Source: Sanguibacter suaedae
GTDB taxonomy: Bacteria > Actinomycetota > Actinomycetes > Actinomycetales > Cellulomonadaceae
Length of the DNA: 64,000 nucleotides
Assembly: GCF_016342785.1 (NCBI RefSeq)
Contig: NZ_JAEINH010000001.1
Location: 310,001-374,000 of the forward strand
Reading direction: 5' to 3'
Numbering within the stretch: position 1 is the first letter of the stretch; every line of letters starts with the position of its first letter. The notes beneath the pieces are model-generated. The model did no database searches, was not told where the DNA came from, and saw only the letters and a program-made list of their open reading frames with translations. This document shows positions 15,739 to 24,440 of the stretch, one piece after another. The translations under genes were made by a program, and so were the position numbers.

Positions 15739-17145
15739 ATGACCACGACCGTCGACCGCACCGACACCCGCACCGACGCGCGTCGGCCCGCCCGGGGCCA
15801 GACGGGCCGGCTGCTGCTCCGGCTGCACTTCTACGCAGGTGTGCTCGTCGGGCCGTTCATCCTCGTGGCCGCCCTCAGCGGGGCGCTCTACGCCCTGAGC
15901 CCGCAGATCGAGAAGGTCGTGTACGCCCACGAGCTGCGGGTCCCCGTGTCCGGACCCGACCTCAGCCTCGCCGCCCAGGTCGACGCCGCGCAGGCCGCGA
16001 CCGGCGGCACCGAGCAGCCCGTCGCCGTGCGCCCCGCCCCGAACCCCGGGGACACCACCCGCGTCCTGTACGCCGCCGACGGCGAGAGCTCGTCGCGCAC
16101 CATCTTCGTCAACCCCGCCTCCGGGGAGATCCGCGGCGACCTCCTCACCTACGGCACCAGCGGGGCGCTGCCCCTGCGCACCTGGATCAGCACCCTCCAC
16201 CGCACCCTGCACCTCGGCGACGCCGGGCGCCTGTACAGCGAGCTCGCCGCGTCGTGGCTGGGTGTCGTGTCCCTCGCCGGGCTGGGCCTGTGGGCGGCGC
16301 GCTGGCGTCGCACCCGCAAGGCGCGCGGGCTCGTCGTGCCCGAGAAGGGCGCCACCGGGTACCGGAGGACGCTCGGCTGGCACGCGTCCACGGGTATCTG
16401 GGTCCTCGGCGGAGCGCTGTTCCTCTCCGCCACGGGCATCACCTGGTCCCAGTACGCGGGCGCCAACGTCAGCGCCCTGCGCGCCGGGCTGTCCTGGCAG
16501 GCGCCCACGGTCACGACCGCGCTCGACGGCGCGGACGTGGGCGGCGGCGGAGAGCACGCCGGGCACCACGACGGCATGGTCATGGACGCCCCCGACGCGG
16601 ACCCCGCAACGTTCGACGCCGTCCTCGACGTCGCCCGCGGCGAGTCCGTCGACACCGGGCTCGTGGAGATCGTGCCCCCGTCCGCCGAGGGCGAGGCGTG
16701 GGTGGTGCAGGAGATCCAGCGGTCCTACCCCACGCAGGTGGACGTGGTCGCGGTGGACGGCGACACCCTCGAGGTCACCGACCGCGTCGACTTCGCCGAC
16801 CACCCCTTCGTGGCCAAGCTCGCCCGGTGGGGCATCGACATGCACCAGGGGACGCTGTTCGGGCTCACCAACCAGATCGTGCTCACCGTCGTCGCCCTCG
16901 CCATCGCGGCGCTCGTCGTCAAGGGGTACGTCATGTGGTGGCAGCGCCGCCCGACGCGCGACGCCGGGCGTGCGGTGGGCAAGGCGCCCGCCCGCGGCGC
17001 GCTGCGCGACACGCCCTGGTGGGGGCGGACCGTCGTCCTTGGCGTGGCCGTCGGGGTCGGGTTCGCCCTGCCCCTGGTCGGGGTGAGCCTCGCCGCGTTC
17101 GTCGTCGTCGACAGCCTCCTCGGGCTGCGGGCACGGAAGGGCTGA
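15739..17145 (+). CDS. PepSY-associated membrane protein
   Basis: The 468-residue protein has a PepSY_TM fold: LLLRLHFYAGVLVGPFILVA as first helix, an outer PepSY domain, TWISTLHRTLHLGDAGRLYS, a second pair of helices, a second PepSY segment and a C-terminal pair of helices. Conserved membrane histidines (LHFYAG, TLHRTLHLG, GWHASTG, IDMHQG) suggest heme or metal binding and electron transfer, as in iron and copper reductase-like relatives. The loop GGGGEHAGHHDGMVM adds a possible copper site. It follows rskA by 82 bases and is probably co-regulated. Confidence 0.85.
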   Translation: MTTTVDRTDTRTDARRPARGQTGRLLLRLHFYAGVLVGPFILVAALSGALYALSPQIEKVVYAHELRVPVSGPDLSLAAQVDAAQAATGGTEQPVAVRPAPNPGDTTRVLYAADGESSSRTIFVNPASGEIRGDLLTYGTSGALPLRTWISTLHRTLHLGDAGRLYSELAASWLGVVSLAGLGLWAARWRRTRKARGLVVPEKGATGYRRTLGWHASTGIWVLGGALFLSATGITWSQYAGANVSALRAGLSWQAPTVTTALDGADVGGGGEHAGHHDGMVMDAPDADPATFDAVLDVARGESVDTGLVEIVPPSAEGEAWVVQEIQRSYPTQVDVVAVDGDTLEVTDRVDFADHPFVAKLARWGIDMHQGTLFGLTNQIVLTVVALAIAALVVKGYVMWWQRRPTRDAGRAVGKAPARGALRDTPWWGRTVVLGVAVGVGFALPLVGVSLAAFVVVDSLLGLRARKG

Positions 17146-17154
17146 TGCTGCGGC

Positions 17155-17206
17155 TTGTCAGCGCCCCACGCATGGCTTATTGTTTTCGATAATATCGAGC
17201 TCGATA
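17155..17206 (+). promoter_or_regulatory. Promoter with overlapping palindromic operators
   Basis: TTGTCA (17155) and TATTGT (17178) with a 17-base spacer give a plausible promoter. Directly downstream lie two overlapping palindromes, TCGATAATATCGA (17186-17198) and TATCGAGCTCGATA (17193-17206), ending 13 bases before the DUF2975 start. They are good candidates for the binding site of the Xre protein encoded in the same operon. Confidence 0.6.
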
Positions 17207-17219
17207 ACAGGAGGACGAC

Positions 17220-17855
17220 GTGCGTGGTGGCAGTGCTCAGGCTCAGGCAGGGCGGACGAGGGCAGCGATCAGCGTAGGCATCGGCACGATGCGGCTTCTC
17301 GTGGTCGTCGGGGTGCTCGTCGTCCTCGCGGCGTTGTGGTCCGTCGTCCGCGGGCGGTACCTGGTCGCCCTCGGGACCGCCACGCCGCACCTCACCCTCG
17401 AGGACCTCCCCCAGGTCGAGCGCGTCGGCGCCGTCGTCACCGACGAGGTGCTGGTCAGCGACCTCGCCGTCTGGGTACGCCTGCTCGCATGGCTCCCGGA
17501 CATCGTCCAGGGTGCGGCGCTCGTCGTCGCGGGCCTCTGCGCCGTCCGTGCCCTGCGGGGCATCGGGAAGGGCGACTTCTTCTCGCCCACCGTCGTGTCG
17601 GCGGTGCGCTGGGGCGGAGGCACGCTCATCGTCGGCGGCCTCGCCCAGGGAGCGCTCGACTCCTTCGCGTCCTTCCTGCTCGCCACCACCCAGGCCGGCC
17701 CCGACGGCGCGTGGAGCAACGCCTACGACTCCCTGACCTTCACCGGGGGGACGTGGCCGCTGAGCCTCGTCGTCATCGGTGTCCTGGTGGTCGCCGTGGG
17801 AGCCGCGTTCCGCGAGGGGGCGCGCCTCCAGACGGAGGTCGAGGGCGTTGTCTGA
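17220..17855 (+). CDS. DUF2975 family membrane protein
   Basis: The 211-residue GTG-started protein has four membrane segments (about residues 22-45, 90-112, 133-155 and 175-197) and the GDFFSPTVVSAVRWGGGTLIVGG block typical of DUF2975. In this family the membrane protein is almost always followed by a short Xre regulator, as here with a TTG overlap at 17848. The biological role is unknown; GGAGG precedes the start. Confidence 0.82.
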   Translation: MRGGSAQAQAGRTRAAISVGIGTMRLLVVVGVLVVLAALWSVVRGRYLVALGTATPHLTLEDLPQVERVGAVVTDEVLVSDLAVWVRLLAWLPDIVQGAALVVAGLCAVRALRGIGKGDFFSPTVVSAVRWGGGTLIVGGLAQGALDSFASFLLATTQAGPDGAWSNAYDSLTFTGGTWPLSLVVIGVLVVAVGAAFREGARLQTEVEGVV

Positions 17856-18105
17856 GCCGCGCGGCGCCGCCGGCGGTGAGGCGGTGCCGGCGCCCGAGGA
17901 CGCGGGGGTGGTGTGCCGCCTGGACGACCTCCTCACCGAGCGCGGCATGACCATGACCGAGCTGTCCCGGCGCACCGGCATCACCATGGCCAACCTGTCG
18001 ATCCTCAAGAACAACCACGCCAAGGCCATCCGCATGACGACCATCGGCGCCGTGTGCCGCGAGCTGGGCATCACCCCCGGCGACCTGCTGCAGCTGCGCG
18101 ACTGA
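17848..18105 (+). CDS. Xre-type regulator partner of DUF2975
   Basis: The 85-residue product carries LDDLLTERGMTMTELSRRTG, ITMANLSILKNNHAKAIRMTT and CRELGITPGDLL, a compact YozG/Xre helix-turn-helix. The TTG at 17848 overlaps the DUF2975 gene; a GTG at 17910 would give a shorter version. It probably represses the operon through the palindromes at 17186-17206. Confidence 0.82.
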   Translation: MSEPRGAAGGEAVPAPEDAGVVCRLDDLLTERGMTMTELSRRTGITMANLSILKNNHAKAIRMTTIGAVCRELGITPGDLLQLRD

Positions 18106-18147
18106 CCCCGTCACGCGGCGGATCGTCCACGCGGCCGCGGTCCGCGC

Positions 18148-18606
18148 TCACCCTGGCGGCGGACGCCTACCCGTGTCCACCCATTCCTGGAGCTGGGGCA
18201 CGAGGTCGGCGGGGGGTCGGCGGTGGAACCGCGGCAGGTCGAGGGTCCGGTCGTCGGTCCGCACCACCACGTGCTCGCTCCACGTGGGGCGGCCCGCGAC
18301 GTCGCCCTCGACGGCGACGACGTCCGCCCGGGCCACGATCTGCGGGGCGCGGAACCGCCGGCGCACCTCGAGCTCGTCGTCACGCACGACCAACCAGGCA
18401 CGACAGTCCGCGAGGTCCACGCACACGAGCGCGGCGACGAGAACCACCGCGACCACGAGGAGCGCGGCCCGCCAGGGCTCCCCGTCCGTCGCCCGAATCC
18501 CCAAGAACACCAGCTGCACCCCGAAGCACGCCGCGACGATGGGCCGGAGAGCGCCCCGGGCGTCGCCGCTCGCGACGACCACCTCGGACGCACCGTCGCC
18601 CCTCAT
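18148..18606 (-). CDS. Small membrane-anchored PH-like domain protein
   Basis: The 152-residue protein has two close hydrophobic helices (ALRPIVAACFGVQLVFLGI and AALLVVAVVLVAALVCV), then a beta-rich part with AWLVVRDDELEVRRRFRAPQ, the usual bacterial PH (bPH_6) strand pattern of membrane proteins. The function is unknown. It is convergent with the Xre gene and divergent from the GNAT gene at 18741. Confidence 0.68.
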   Translation of the reverse strand: MRGDGASEVVVASGDARGALRPIVAACFGVQLVFLGIRATDGEPWRAALLVVAVVLVAALVCVDLADCRAWLVVRDDELEVRRRFRAPQIVARADVVAVEGDVAGRPTWSEHVVVRTDDRTLDLPRFHRRPPADLVPQLQEWVDTGRRPPPG

Positions 18607-18740
18607 GAGACCACCGCTCGGGAGAAGTCCACGCGTCGATCGTGGCAGACCGGCGGGCCCCGCACCATCGGACGGCCGTGCCGTCGCCCGGAGCCCGCGC
18701 GGCCCTGGATCCCGGGCGCGCACTCTGGCATCGTCGGCGC

Positions 18741-19349
18741 ATGGCAGACCACGTCCAGTCCCGGACCACCGTCCCTCCCGCGCCCGTCGAGGACGCGGCC
18801 ACCACACGTGACGGCACGCCCGATGGTGCCGGGACCGTGACGGTCCGCCCGACGACCCCGGACGACTGGAAGGAGCTCCGCGCGCTGCGCCTGGAGATGT
18901 TGCGCGACACCCCTGAGGCGTACGGCGAGACCTTGGACGACGCCCTGCGCCACGACGAGGCGGAGTGGCGCAGCCGCGGCGCCCGCGGCACGGCCCCCGG
19001 TGGGACGTTCGTGGTGGCCGTCGAGCCCGCAGGGCGCTGGGTGGGCATCATGGGCGGGCGGCAGACGGACCCGGATGCCGAGCCGATGCTCTACGGCGTG
19101 TACGTCGCGCCCTCGCACCGTGGCCGCGACGCCGGGGTCGCGGACGCGCTCCTCGACGCCGTCGAGGACTGGGCCCGGACGATGTCGGGCACGCTGCGGC
19201 TCACCGTCCACGAGGACAACCACCGGGCCCAGGCGTTCTACGCGCGGCGCGGCTACCGCCTCACCGGCACCACGTCGCCCTACCCGCTCGACGAGACGCG
19301 GCGCGAGCTCGAGATGCGACGGGCGCTGAACCTCAGCCCCGGGGGTTGA
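18741..19349 (+). CDS. GNAT N-acetyltransferase
   Basis: The 202-residue protein has an extra N-terminal tail of about 35 residues, then TVRPTTPDDWKELRALRLEML, the acetyl-CoA strand YGVYVAPSHRGRDAGVADALL and the C-terminal NHRAQAFYARRGYRLTG. The ALRLEMLRDTPEAYGET segment is typical of small-molecule acetyltransferases of the RimI-like group. The substrate is unknown. Its end overlaps the convergent GNAT gene by 17 bases. Confidence 0.82.
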   Translation: MADHVQSRTTVPPAPVEDAATTRDGTPDGAGTVTVRPTTPDDWKELRALRLEMLRDTPEAYGETLDDALRHDEAEWRSRGARGTAPGGTFVVAVEPAGRWVGIMGGRQTDPDAEPMLYGVYVAPSHRGRDAGVADALLDAVEDWARTMSGTLRLTVHEDNHRAQAFYARRGYRLTGTTSPYPLDETRRELEMRRALNLSPGG

Positions 19350-19854
19350 TCAGCTGATGGAGGTGGAAGTCCTGCCACCGCCCGTCGATCTTCAGGTACT
19401 GGGGGGCGAGGCCGATCCGCACGAACCCGTTGCGCTCCAGGACGCGCCGCGACCGGTGGTTGTCGAGGAGGGTCTCCGCCTGGACGCGGTGCAGGCGCAG
19501 CTCGTCGAACGCCAGGTCGGTCATCCGCCGCACGGCCGTCGTCGCCACCCCTCGTCCCCCGGCGGCCTCGGCCACCCAGTAGCCGACGCTGCACGACTGC
19601 AGGGCCCCGCGCGTGATCCCGCTCAACGTGATGCGCCCGATGATCGCGCCCGCGTCGTCGGTGATGACGTGCGGGAGACCCAGGCCACGGTCGTAGGCGC
19701 CGAGCGCGCCCGCGAGGTCGGCGCGCTGCCCCTCCACCGTGAAGTACGCGTCGTCCCGGGTCGGCTCGAACGCCGCCAGGAAGTCCCGGTTCTCGGTGAC
19801 CAGGCGTGCCAGCGCGGCCGCATCCTCCATGTCGATCAGGCGCGTCGAGACCAT
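19333..19854 (-). CDS. RimJ-type ribosomal-protein acetyltransferase homolog
   Basis: The 173-residue protein matches the RimJ/RimL group: TRLIDMEDAAALARLVTENR, SCSVGYWVAEAAGGRGVATTAV, LHRVQAETLLDNHRSRRVLERNGF and LKIDGRWQDFHLHQL. E. coli RimJ acetylates the N-terminus of ribosomal protein S5; whether this copy does so is not known. It is divergent from hipB with an operator region between. Confidence 0.84.
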   Translation of the reverse strand: MVSTRLIDMEDAAALARLVTENRDFLAAFEPTRDDAYFTVEGQRADLAGALGAYDRGLGLPHVITDDAGAIIGRITLSGITRGALQSCSVGYWVAEAAGGRGVATTAVRRMTDLAFDELRLHRVQAETLLDNHRSRRVLERNGFVRIGLAPQYLKIDGRWQDFHLHQLINPRG

Positions 19855-19884
19855 GGGGAGAGTCTTCCACGAACCTCCCCGGCG

Positions 19885-19942
19885 ATTCGGATCGAATATG
19901 ATTCATCTGCCACCAGAGAAGTTGTGATGCGTATATGATTCA
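19885..19942 (+). promoter_or_regulatory. Operator region of the hipBA module
   Basis: ATTCG-GAT-CGAAT forms an inverted repeat at 19885-19897. ATATGATTCA occurs twice as a direct repeat (19896-19905 and 19933-19942), and a related TGATGAATCA lies in the first codons of hipB. HipB proteins bind spaced sites upstream of their own operon, so these are likely autoregulatory sites. Confidence 0.55.
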
Positions 19943-19945
19943 CAC

Positions 19946-20224
19946 ATGGTTTCAGCGGCTGATGAATCAGAAACGATGCGCGCCCGCTTCTTCCGCGCGC
20001 GCAGCGCCAGTGGCCTGGCCAGCGCTGTCCAGGCGGTCCGGACGGCGAGCGGCAGGACCCAGACGGAGCTCGCCGAGTCGATCCACTCATCGCGCCCCAC
20101 CATCTCCCGGATGGAACGAGGACTGCCCACCGCCACCGACACACTCATCGACGCCCTCACGGAATGCGGTTACGAGCTGGTCGTCGTCCCCCGGGGTTCA
20201 CGCGTGACCGTGGCGGCCCCCTGA
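19946..20224 (+). CDS. hipB: HipB-like Xre antitoxin
   Basis: The 92-residue protein has SASGLASAVQAVRTASGRTQ, TELAESIHSSRPTISRMERG and a C-terminal YELVVVPRGSRVTV strand. This is the HipB layout: an Xre DNA-binding domain with a beta-strand lid used for dimerisation. Its stop overlaps the hipA ATG by one base. It neutralises HipA and represses the operon in known systems. Confidence 0.85.
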   Translation: MVSAADESETMRARFFRARSASGLASAVQAVRTASGRTQTELAESIHSSRPTISRMERGLPTATDTLIDALTECGYELVVVPRGSRVTVAAP

Positions 20225-21450
20225 TGGCCGGAACCCTGCACCTCTGGTTGCGAGGGCAACCAGTCGGCACCCTGGAGAAACTGCGCAACGGCCGGCTCCG
20301 CATGCGCTACGCCAGCGCCTTCATCGGCACCTTCGGTGAAGGTGCACGCCCGTTGTCCCTCTCCCTGCCGCTCACGGAGAAGCGCGTCCAGGGCGATCAC
20401 CTCGAACGTTTCCTCGACAACCTCCTCCCGGAGGGCAGCGTCCGAGGTGCACTCGAGCGGGAGCACCGGCTGCGGCCCGGAGACACCTTCGGGCTCCTCT
20501 CCCACATCGGCCGTGAGTGCGCCGGCGCCATCCAGCTCACCACGGAGGAGAGCGCACCGGGCCAAGGGCATCTCGTCCCCCAGTCGGACGAGGACGTCGA
20601 TCGGATCGTGGCCAGCCTTCCCACCCTGGAACCCCCGCCGGGACAGGTGGTGAGCGCCTCTCTCGGCGGCGTGCAGGCCAAGGTCCTCCTGACCAGGTCC
20701 GACACCGGCTGGGCATGGCCGGCAGACGGGGCCATGTCGACCCACATCATCAAGCCCGAACCGACGTCCGACGTCGTCGTGCGCGACCTCGTCCGCTGGG
20801 AGGACTGGGCGCTCCGGCTCGCACGGACGGTCGGCATCCCCGCTGCGCATGCCGAGCTGGGCGACTTCGACGGCCGCCTCGCTCTCGTCGTCGAGAGGTT
20901 CGACCGTCACGACGGCCGACGCACGCACCAGGAGGACTTCACCCAGGCCCTCGGGATCGCGTCGCGCGACAAGTACGAGACGACGCCGACGGACCGGCGC
21001 CTGGCGACCATCGCCCGGGCAGCGGGCGCTGAGGCCGTGATCCCCGCGGACCTCGCGCGTGAGCTGCTGCGCCAGGTCACCTTCAACCTCCTCATCGGCA
21101 ACGGCGACGCCCACTCGAAGAACTACTCGTTGTCGATCGACCAGGCCGCCAACTACTCGATGGCCCCGCTGTACGACGTCGCACCGGTGTTCCTCCTGGA
21201 CAAGGTGTTCCAGAGCTTCGGGCACCACCTCGACGGGCAAGGGCGCCTGCCCTACCTGACAGCGACGCACCTGCTCGCCGAGGCGACCACGTGGGGCCTG
21301 ACCGACGAGAGGGTCCGCGAGACGATCTCGGCCGTCGCGACGAGGATCCGGGACGCTCTGCCGGTCTGCTCGGCCGTAGGGATCGACGTGTCACCGGTCT
21401 CCGAGCTCATCGATGCCCGCGCGGCCTCTGCCCTCGGGGCGGTGTCCTGA
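20224..21450 (+). CDS. hipA: HipA-like serine/threonine kinase toxin
   Basis: The 408-residue protein has the HipA N-terminal domain (LHLWLRGQPVGTLEKL, FLDNLLPEG near residue 70), the glycine loop SLGGVQAK (146-153), the catalytic GNGDAHSKNYS (292-302, Asp295) and the metal motif YDVAP (317-321). All key residues are present, so the kinase looks active. E. coli HipA phosphorylates glutamyl-tRNA synthetase and causes persistence; the target here is not known. Confidence 0.88.
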   Translation: MAGTLHLWLRGQPVGTLEKLRNGRLRMRYASAFIGTFGEGARPLSLSLPLTEKRVQGDHLERFLDNLLPEGSVRGALEREHRLRPGDTFGLLSHIGRECAGAIQLTTEESAPGQGHLVPQSDEDVDRIVASLPTLEPPPGQVVSASLGGVQAKVLLTRSDTGWAWPADGAMSTHIIKPEPTSDVVVRDLVRWEDWALRLARTVGIPAAHAELGDFDGRLALVVERFDRHDGRRTHQEDFTQALGIASRDKYETTPTDRRLATIARAAGAEAVIPADLARELLRQVTFNLLIGNGDAHSKNYSLSIDQAANYSMAPLYDVAPVFLLDKVFQSFGHHLDGQGRLPYLTATHLLAEATTWGLTDERVRETISAVATRIRDALPVCSAVGIDVSPVSELIDARAASALGAVS

Positions 21451-21501
21451 AGGGCAGCTCGCGGCCTTCCGCAGCTCGTTCGGTGCTCGTAGGTTGGTCC
21501 C

Positions 21502-21879
21502 GTGACGACAACTCTCGGACTCGACGACCTCCTCACCCTGGAACGGCGCGGCTGGGACTCCCTGTGCCGCTCGGAGGGCGGCACCTTCTACGGCCGGCTG
21601 ATGACCGCCGACGCCGTGATGGTCCTGACGAACGGCACGATGCTGGACCGGCCCACCGTCACCGCGACCCTCGACGGATCCCCGCCGTGGGCCTCCTACG
21701 AGCTCACCGACGCACGTCTCGTCCCGGTGGACGACCGGACCACAGCGCTCGTCTACCGTGCCAGCGCATCACGTGAGGGAGAGGGCGAGCCGTTCGTCGC
21801 GCTCATGACGAGCCTCTACACCCTCGTCGACGACTCGCCACGGCTCGCCCTCTACCAGCAGACGACGATCACGCACTGA
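21502..21879 (+). CDS. NTF2-like (DUF4440) small protein
   Basis: The 125-residue protein with GTG start has LLTLERRGWDSLCRSEGGTFY, ADAVMVLTNGTMLDRPTV, PPWASYELTDARL and TTALVYRASASREGEGEPF, the order of helices and strands of the SnoaL/DUF4440 cone-shaped barrel. Such proteins bind or isomerise small ligands. No catalytic residues can be assigned with confidence. Confidence 0.72.
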   Translation: MTTTLGLDDLLTLERRGWDSLCRSEGGTFYGRLMTADAVMVLTNGTMLDRPTVTATLDGSPPWASYELTDARLVPVDDRTTALVYRASASREGEGEPFVALMTSLYTLVDDSPRLALYQQTTITH

Positions 21880-21925
21880 CGGTCGCGCACCCCGCGCCGA
21901 CGACGGATCCCGGGCCGCACCGGTC

Positions 21926-22615
21926 TCAGCGCACCCGCCTCGCCCGGACCACCGTGTCTCCCACGTGCATCTCCTCGCCGTCGTGGACGACCGTCCGGCC
22001 CGGCTCGGAATCCGTCTCCACGACCCACCGCTCAGGGTCGAGGAGCGCTCGGACCTGCGCGCCCGTCCAGAAGAAGTCCGGGTCGAAGTGCCCGCGCAGC
22101 GCCGTCTTCCGGTCCGCGAGCGCGTGCCCGACGACGAGCAGGGTCCCGCCGGGCGCGACAGTCCGGACGAGGCGCTCGAACAGGGGGTCGCGGACGACGC
22201 TCGGCAGGTGCATGAAGTGCGCGGTGACGAGGTCGAACGCGTCGGGTCCCGGGTCCCAGGTGGTGACGTCGGCGTGCTCCCAGCGGATGCGGGCCGCGAC
22301 GTCGGGCCCGGCCTGGGCGGCGTGGGCGGCAGCCTTGTCGAGGCCCACCCGCGAGTGATCGACGCCCGTCACCGTCCATCCCCGCTGGGCGAGCCAGATC
22401 GCGTCGGCCCCCTCCCCGGCGCCCACGTCGACGGCCCTGCCGGGTGTGAGGTGCGCGGTCTCGGTCACCAGGTGCGGGTTGGGGTTGCCGCTCCACACGG
22501 AGCGCGTCGAGGCGTAGCGCTCGTCCCAGAACTCCTCGCCGAACTCCTCCGGGGTGCCGTGCGTGCGGTCGTCAGGTGTGTGGTCGTCGAGCGTGCCGTG
22601 GTCGGTGTGTCCCAT
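21926..22615 (-). CDS. Class I SAM-dependent methyltransferase
   Basis: The 229-residue protein has a FWDERYASTRSVWSGNPN entry motif, motif I AVDVGAGEGADAIWLAQRGW, VTGVDHSRVGLDKAA and DAFDLVTAHFMHLPS. This TehB/thiopurine-methyltransferase-like group often detoxifies small molecules. It begins five bases after the stop of the flavoprotein gene and is in one operon with it. Confidence 0.83.
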   Translation of the reverse strand: MGHTDHGTLDDHTPDDRTHGTPEEFGEEFWDERYASTRSVWSGNPNPHLVTETAHLTPGRAVDVGAGEGADAIWLAQRGWTVTGVDHSRVGLDKAAAHAAQAGPDVAARIRWEHADVTTWDPGPDAFDLVTAHFMHLPSVVRDPLFERLVRTVAPGGTLLVVGHALADRKTALRGHFDPDFFWTGAQVRALLDPERWVVETDSEPGRTVVHDGEEMHVGDTVVRARRVR

Positions 22616-22620
22616 GGCGC

Positions 22621-23742
22621 TCACGCCCCGTGCCGGCGGTCGGCGAGGACGAGGTCGGAGACGCGCGCCTCGGCGCTCGCGGAGAAGGGCTCGCGGCGGT
22701 CCTCGACGGCACGTCGGGTGTCCTCGGTGACGAGGTCGGCGTTGATCATCGCCCCGGCCATGAGCCCTTCGGCGGCGGCGACGACCACCTGTCCGCCGAG
22801 GTTCGTGACGTTCCCGGCGACCCACACGCCTGGGACGTCGGTGGCGCCCTGCGGCGTGGCGGTGACGTGATCGCCGACGCCCATCGGGTGCGGGGCGGGC
22901 GTGAGGCCGAGCTCGGCGAGGACGTTCGCGCGGGCACGGAGCGTGGTGCCGACGGCGACCGCGCGGATGGGGATGGTGGCGCCGGACGCGAGGTGCACCC
23001 CGGTGAGCTGGTCGTCGGCCACCTCGAGGGCTGCGACGGGTCCGTCGACGACGGCGATGCCGCGGGCGGCGAGCTGCTCCCACTCGTCGTCGGTGGGTTC
23101 GAGGGTGCCGTTGAGGAACAGGGTGAGGTCGGCGGTCCACTGCCGGAACAGGAGCACCTGGTGCATGGCCATGGGCCCGGTGGCGATGACCCCGACGGGC
23201 TGGTCGCGGACCTCCCACCCGTGGCAGTACGGGCAGTGGATGACGTCGCGCCCCCACCGCTCTCCCAGGCCTGGGATGTCGGGGAGCCCGTCGATGAGGC
23301 CTGTCGCCACGAGGAGGCGCCGGGCACCGAAGGTGCGGCCGTCGGCGAGGGTGACCACGAACCCGTCACCGCGACGCCTGGCGCCGACGACCTCGCCGTC
23401 GACGACGTGGCCCCCGTAGGAGCGCACCTCGGCGCGGCCGGTGGTGACGAGCTCGGCGGGCGGCATGCCGTCACGGGTGAGGAACCCGTGCACACCGGCG
23501 GCCGGGGCGTTGCGCGGTGCGCCCGCGTCGACGACGACGACGGAGCGGCGGGCGCGGGCGAGGACGAGCGCCCCCGAGAGGCCGGCTGCTCCCCCGCCGA
23601 TGACGACGACGTCGACCTCTGTAGGGGCGCGGCCCGGCGCGTCGGGTGCCGCGAGAGCTTCGGGGGTGTTGCGGGGTGCGGGGTTGGCGTTGCGGGTCAG
23701 GTCGGTGCCGTCCGTCGGGGCGTGCTGTGCGTTCTGGGTCAT
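22621..23742 (-). CDS. Thioredoxin-reductase-like FAD/NAD(P) oxidoreductase
   Basis: The 373-residue protein has a 40-residue disordered N-terminus, the FAD-binding VDVVVIGGGAAGLSGALVLA, a GRDVIHCPYCHGWEVRD redox motif with CxxC, a second dinucleotide fold and the closing VPGVWVAGNVTNLGGQVVVA. This is the pattern of thioredoxin reductase-like flavoproteins that often pair with methyltransferases in actinobacteria. The Xre-cupin regulator encoded divergently probably controls the operon. Confidence 0.86.
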   Translation of the reverse strand: MTQNAQHAPTDGTDLTRNANPAPRNTPEALAAPDAPGRAPTEVDVVVIGGGAAGLSGALVLARARRSVVVVDAGAPRNAPAAGVHGFLTRDGMPPAELVTTGRAEVRSYGGHVVDGEVVGARRRGDGFVVTLADGRTFGARRLLVATGLIDGLPDIPGLGERWGRDVIHCPYCHGWEVRDQPVGVIATGPMAMHQVLLFRQWTADLTLFLNGTLEPTDDEWEQLAARGIAVVDGPVAALEVADDQLTGVHLASGATIPIRAVAVGTTLRARANVLAELGLTPAPHPMGVGDHVTATPQGATDVPGVWVAGNVTNLGGQVVVAAAEGLMAGAMINADLVTEDTRRAVEDRREPFSASAEARVSDLVLADRRHGA

Positions 23743-23783
23743 GGGGACCACCTCCACGAGTACTGTCCGACGCCCTGCGATCG

Positions 23784-23806
23784 ATAGCAAGCATCCTTGC
23801 CGCTAT
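23784..23806. promoter_or_regulatory. Inverted repeat between flavoprotein and Xre-cupin genes
   Basis: GCAAG-CATC-CTTGC (23787-23800) lies in the divergent promoter region and is nested within ATAGC (23784) and GCTAT (23802). It is the most likely operator of the Xre-cupin protein. Confidence 0.5.
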
Positions 23807-23831
23807 GGCAATTCCGTGGGAGCGTGGAGGC

Positions 23832-24440
23832 ATGGACGACCTCGACGACGTCATCACCGCAGTCGGCCCGCGCCTGCGGGCGCTGCGCGTGCGACGCGAC
23901 CTCACGCTCTCCGACCTCTCGGCCACCACGGGCATCTCGGTGAGCACCCTGTCCCGCCTGGAGTCGGGGCAGCGCCGCCCCAACCTCGAGCTGCTGCTCC
24001 CCCTCGCCCGCGCGCACGGGGTGCCCCTCGACGAGCTCGTCGGCGCGCCCGACACGGGCGACCCCCGCATCCACATGAAGCCGGTGACACGCCACGGGAG
24101 CGTCCTCATCCCCCTGACCCGGCGCCCCGGCGGCGTGCAGGCCTACAAGCAGATCATCCCGCCCAGCCGCAGCACCCCCAGCCAGAAGGTCCACGAGGGC
24201 TACGAGTGGATGTACGTCCTCGACGGCCGGCTCCGCCTGGTGCTCGGCGACCAGGACCTCGTCCTCGGCCCCGGCGAGGCCGCCGAGTTCGACACCCGCA
24301 CCCCCCACTGGTGGGGCGCCGCAGACGACAAGCCCGTCGAGATCCTCAGCCTCTTCGGCCGGCAGGGCGAACGCGCCCACGTCCGGGCACGCCCCGGCGG
24401 CGGCGAGGCGGACGACGAGTCCGTGGAGCCCGACGAGTAA
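23832..24440 (+). CDS. Xre regulator with cupin sensor domain
   Basis: The 202-residue protein has an Xre domain (LRALRVRRDLTLSDLSATTG, ISVSTLSRLESGQRRPNLEL) and a C-terminal cupin (HEGYEWMYVLDGRLRLVLGD, LVLGPGEAAEFDTRTPHWWG). The cupin keeps H-x-E-type and His ligands. The start was placed at MDDL; an upstream ATG at 23805 would add nine residues and would be nearly leaderless. The final residues ESVEPDE come from a stretch duplicated just after the stop. Confidence 0.84.
   Translation: MDDLDDVITAVGPRLRALRVRRDLTLSDLSATTGISVSTLSRLESGQRRPNLELLLPLARAHGVPLDELVGAPDTGDPRIHMKPVTRHGSVLIPLTRRPGGVQAYKQIIPPSRSTPSQKVHEGYEWMYVLDGRLRLVLGDQDLVLGPGEAAEFDTRTPHWWGAADDKPVEILSLFGRQGERAHVRARPGGGEADDESVEPDE

Noticed and set aside
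22576-23787. A long plus-strand open frame opposite the flavoprotein gene
   Set aside because: The minus-strand protein has a FAD motif, CxxC and a proper end. The plus frame is a shadow with Gly/Asp/Val-rich low complexity.
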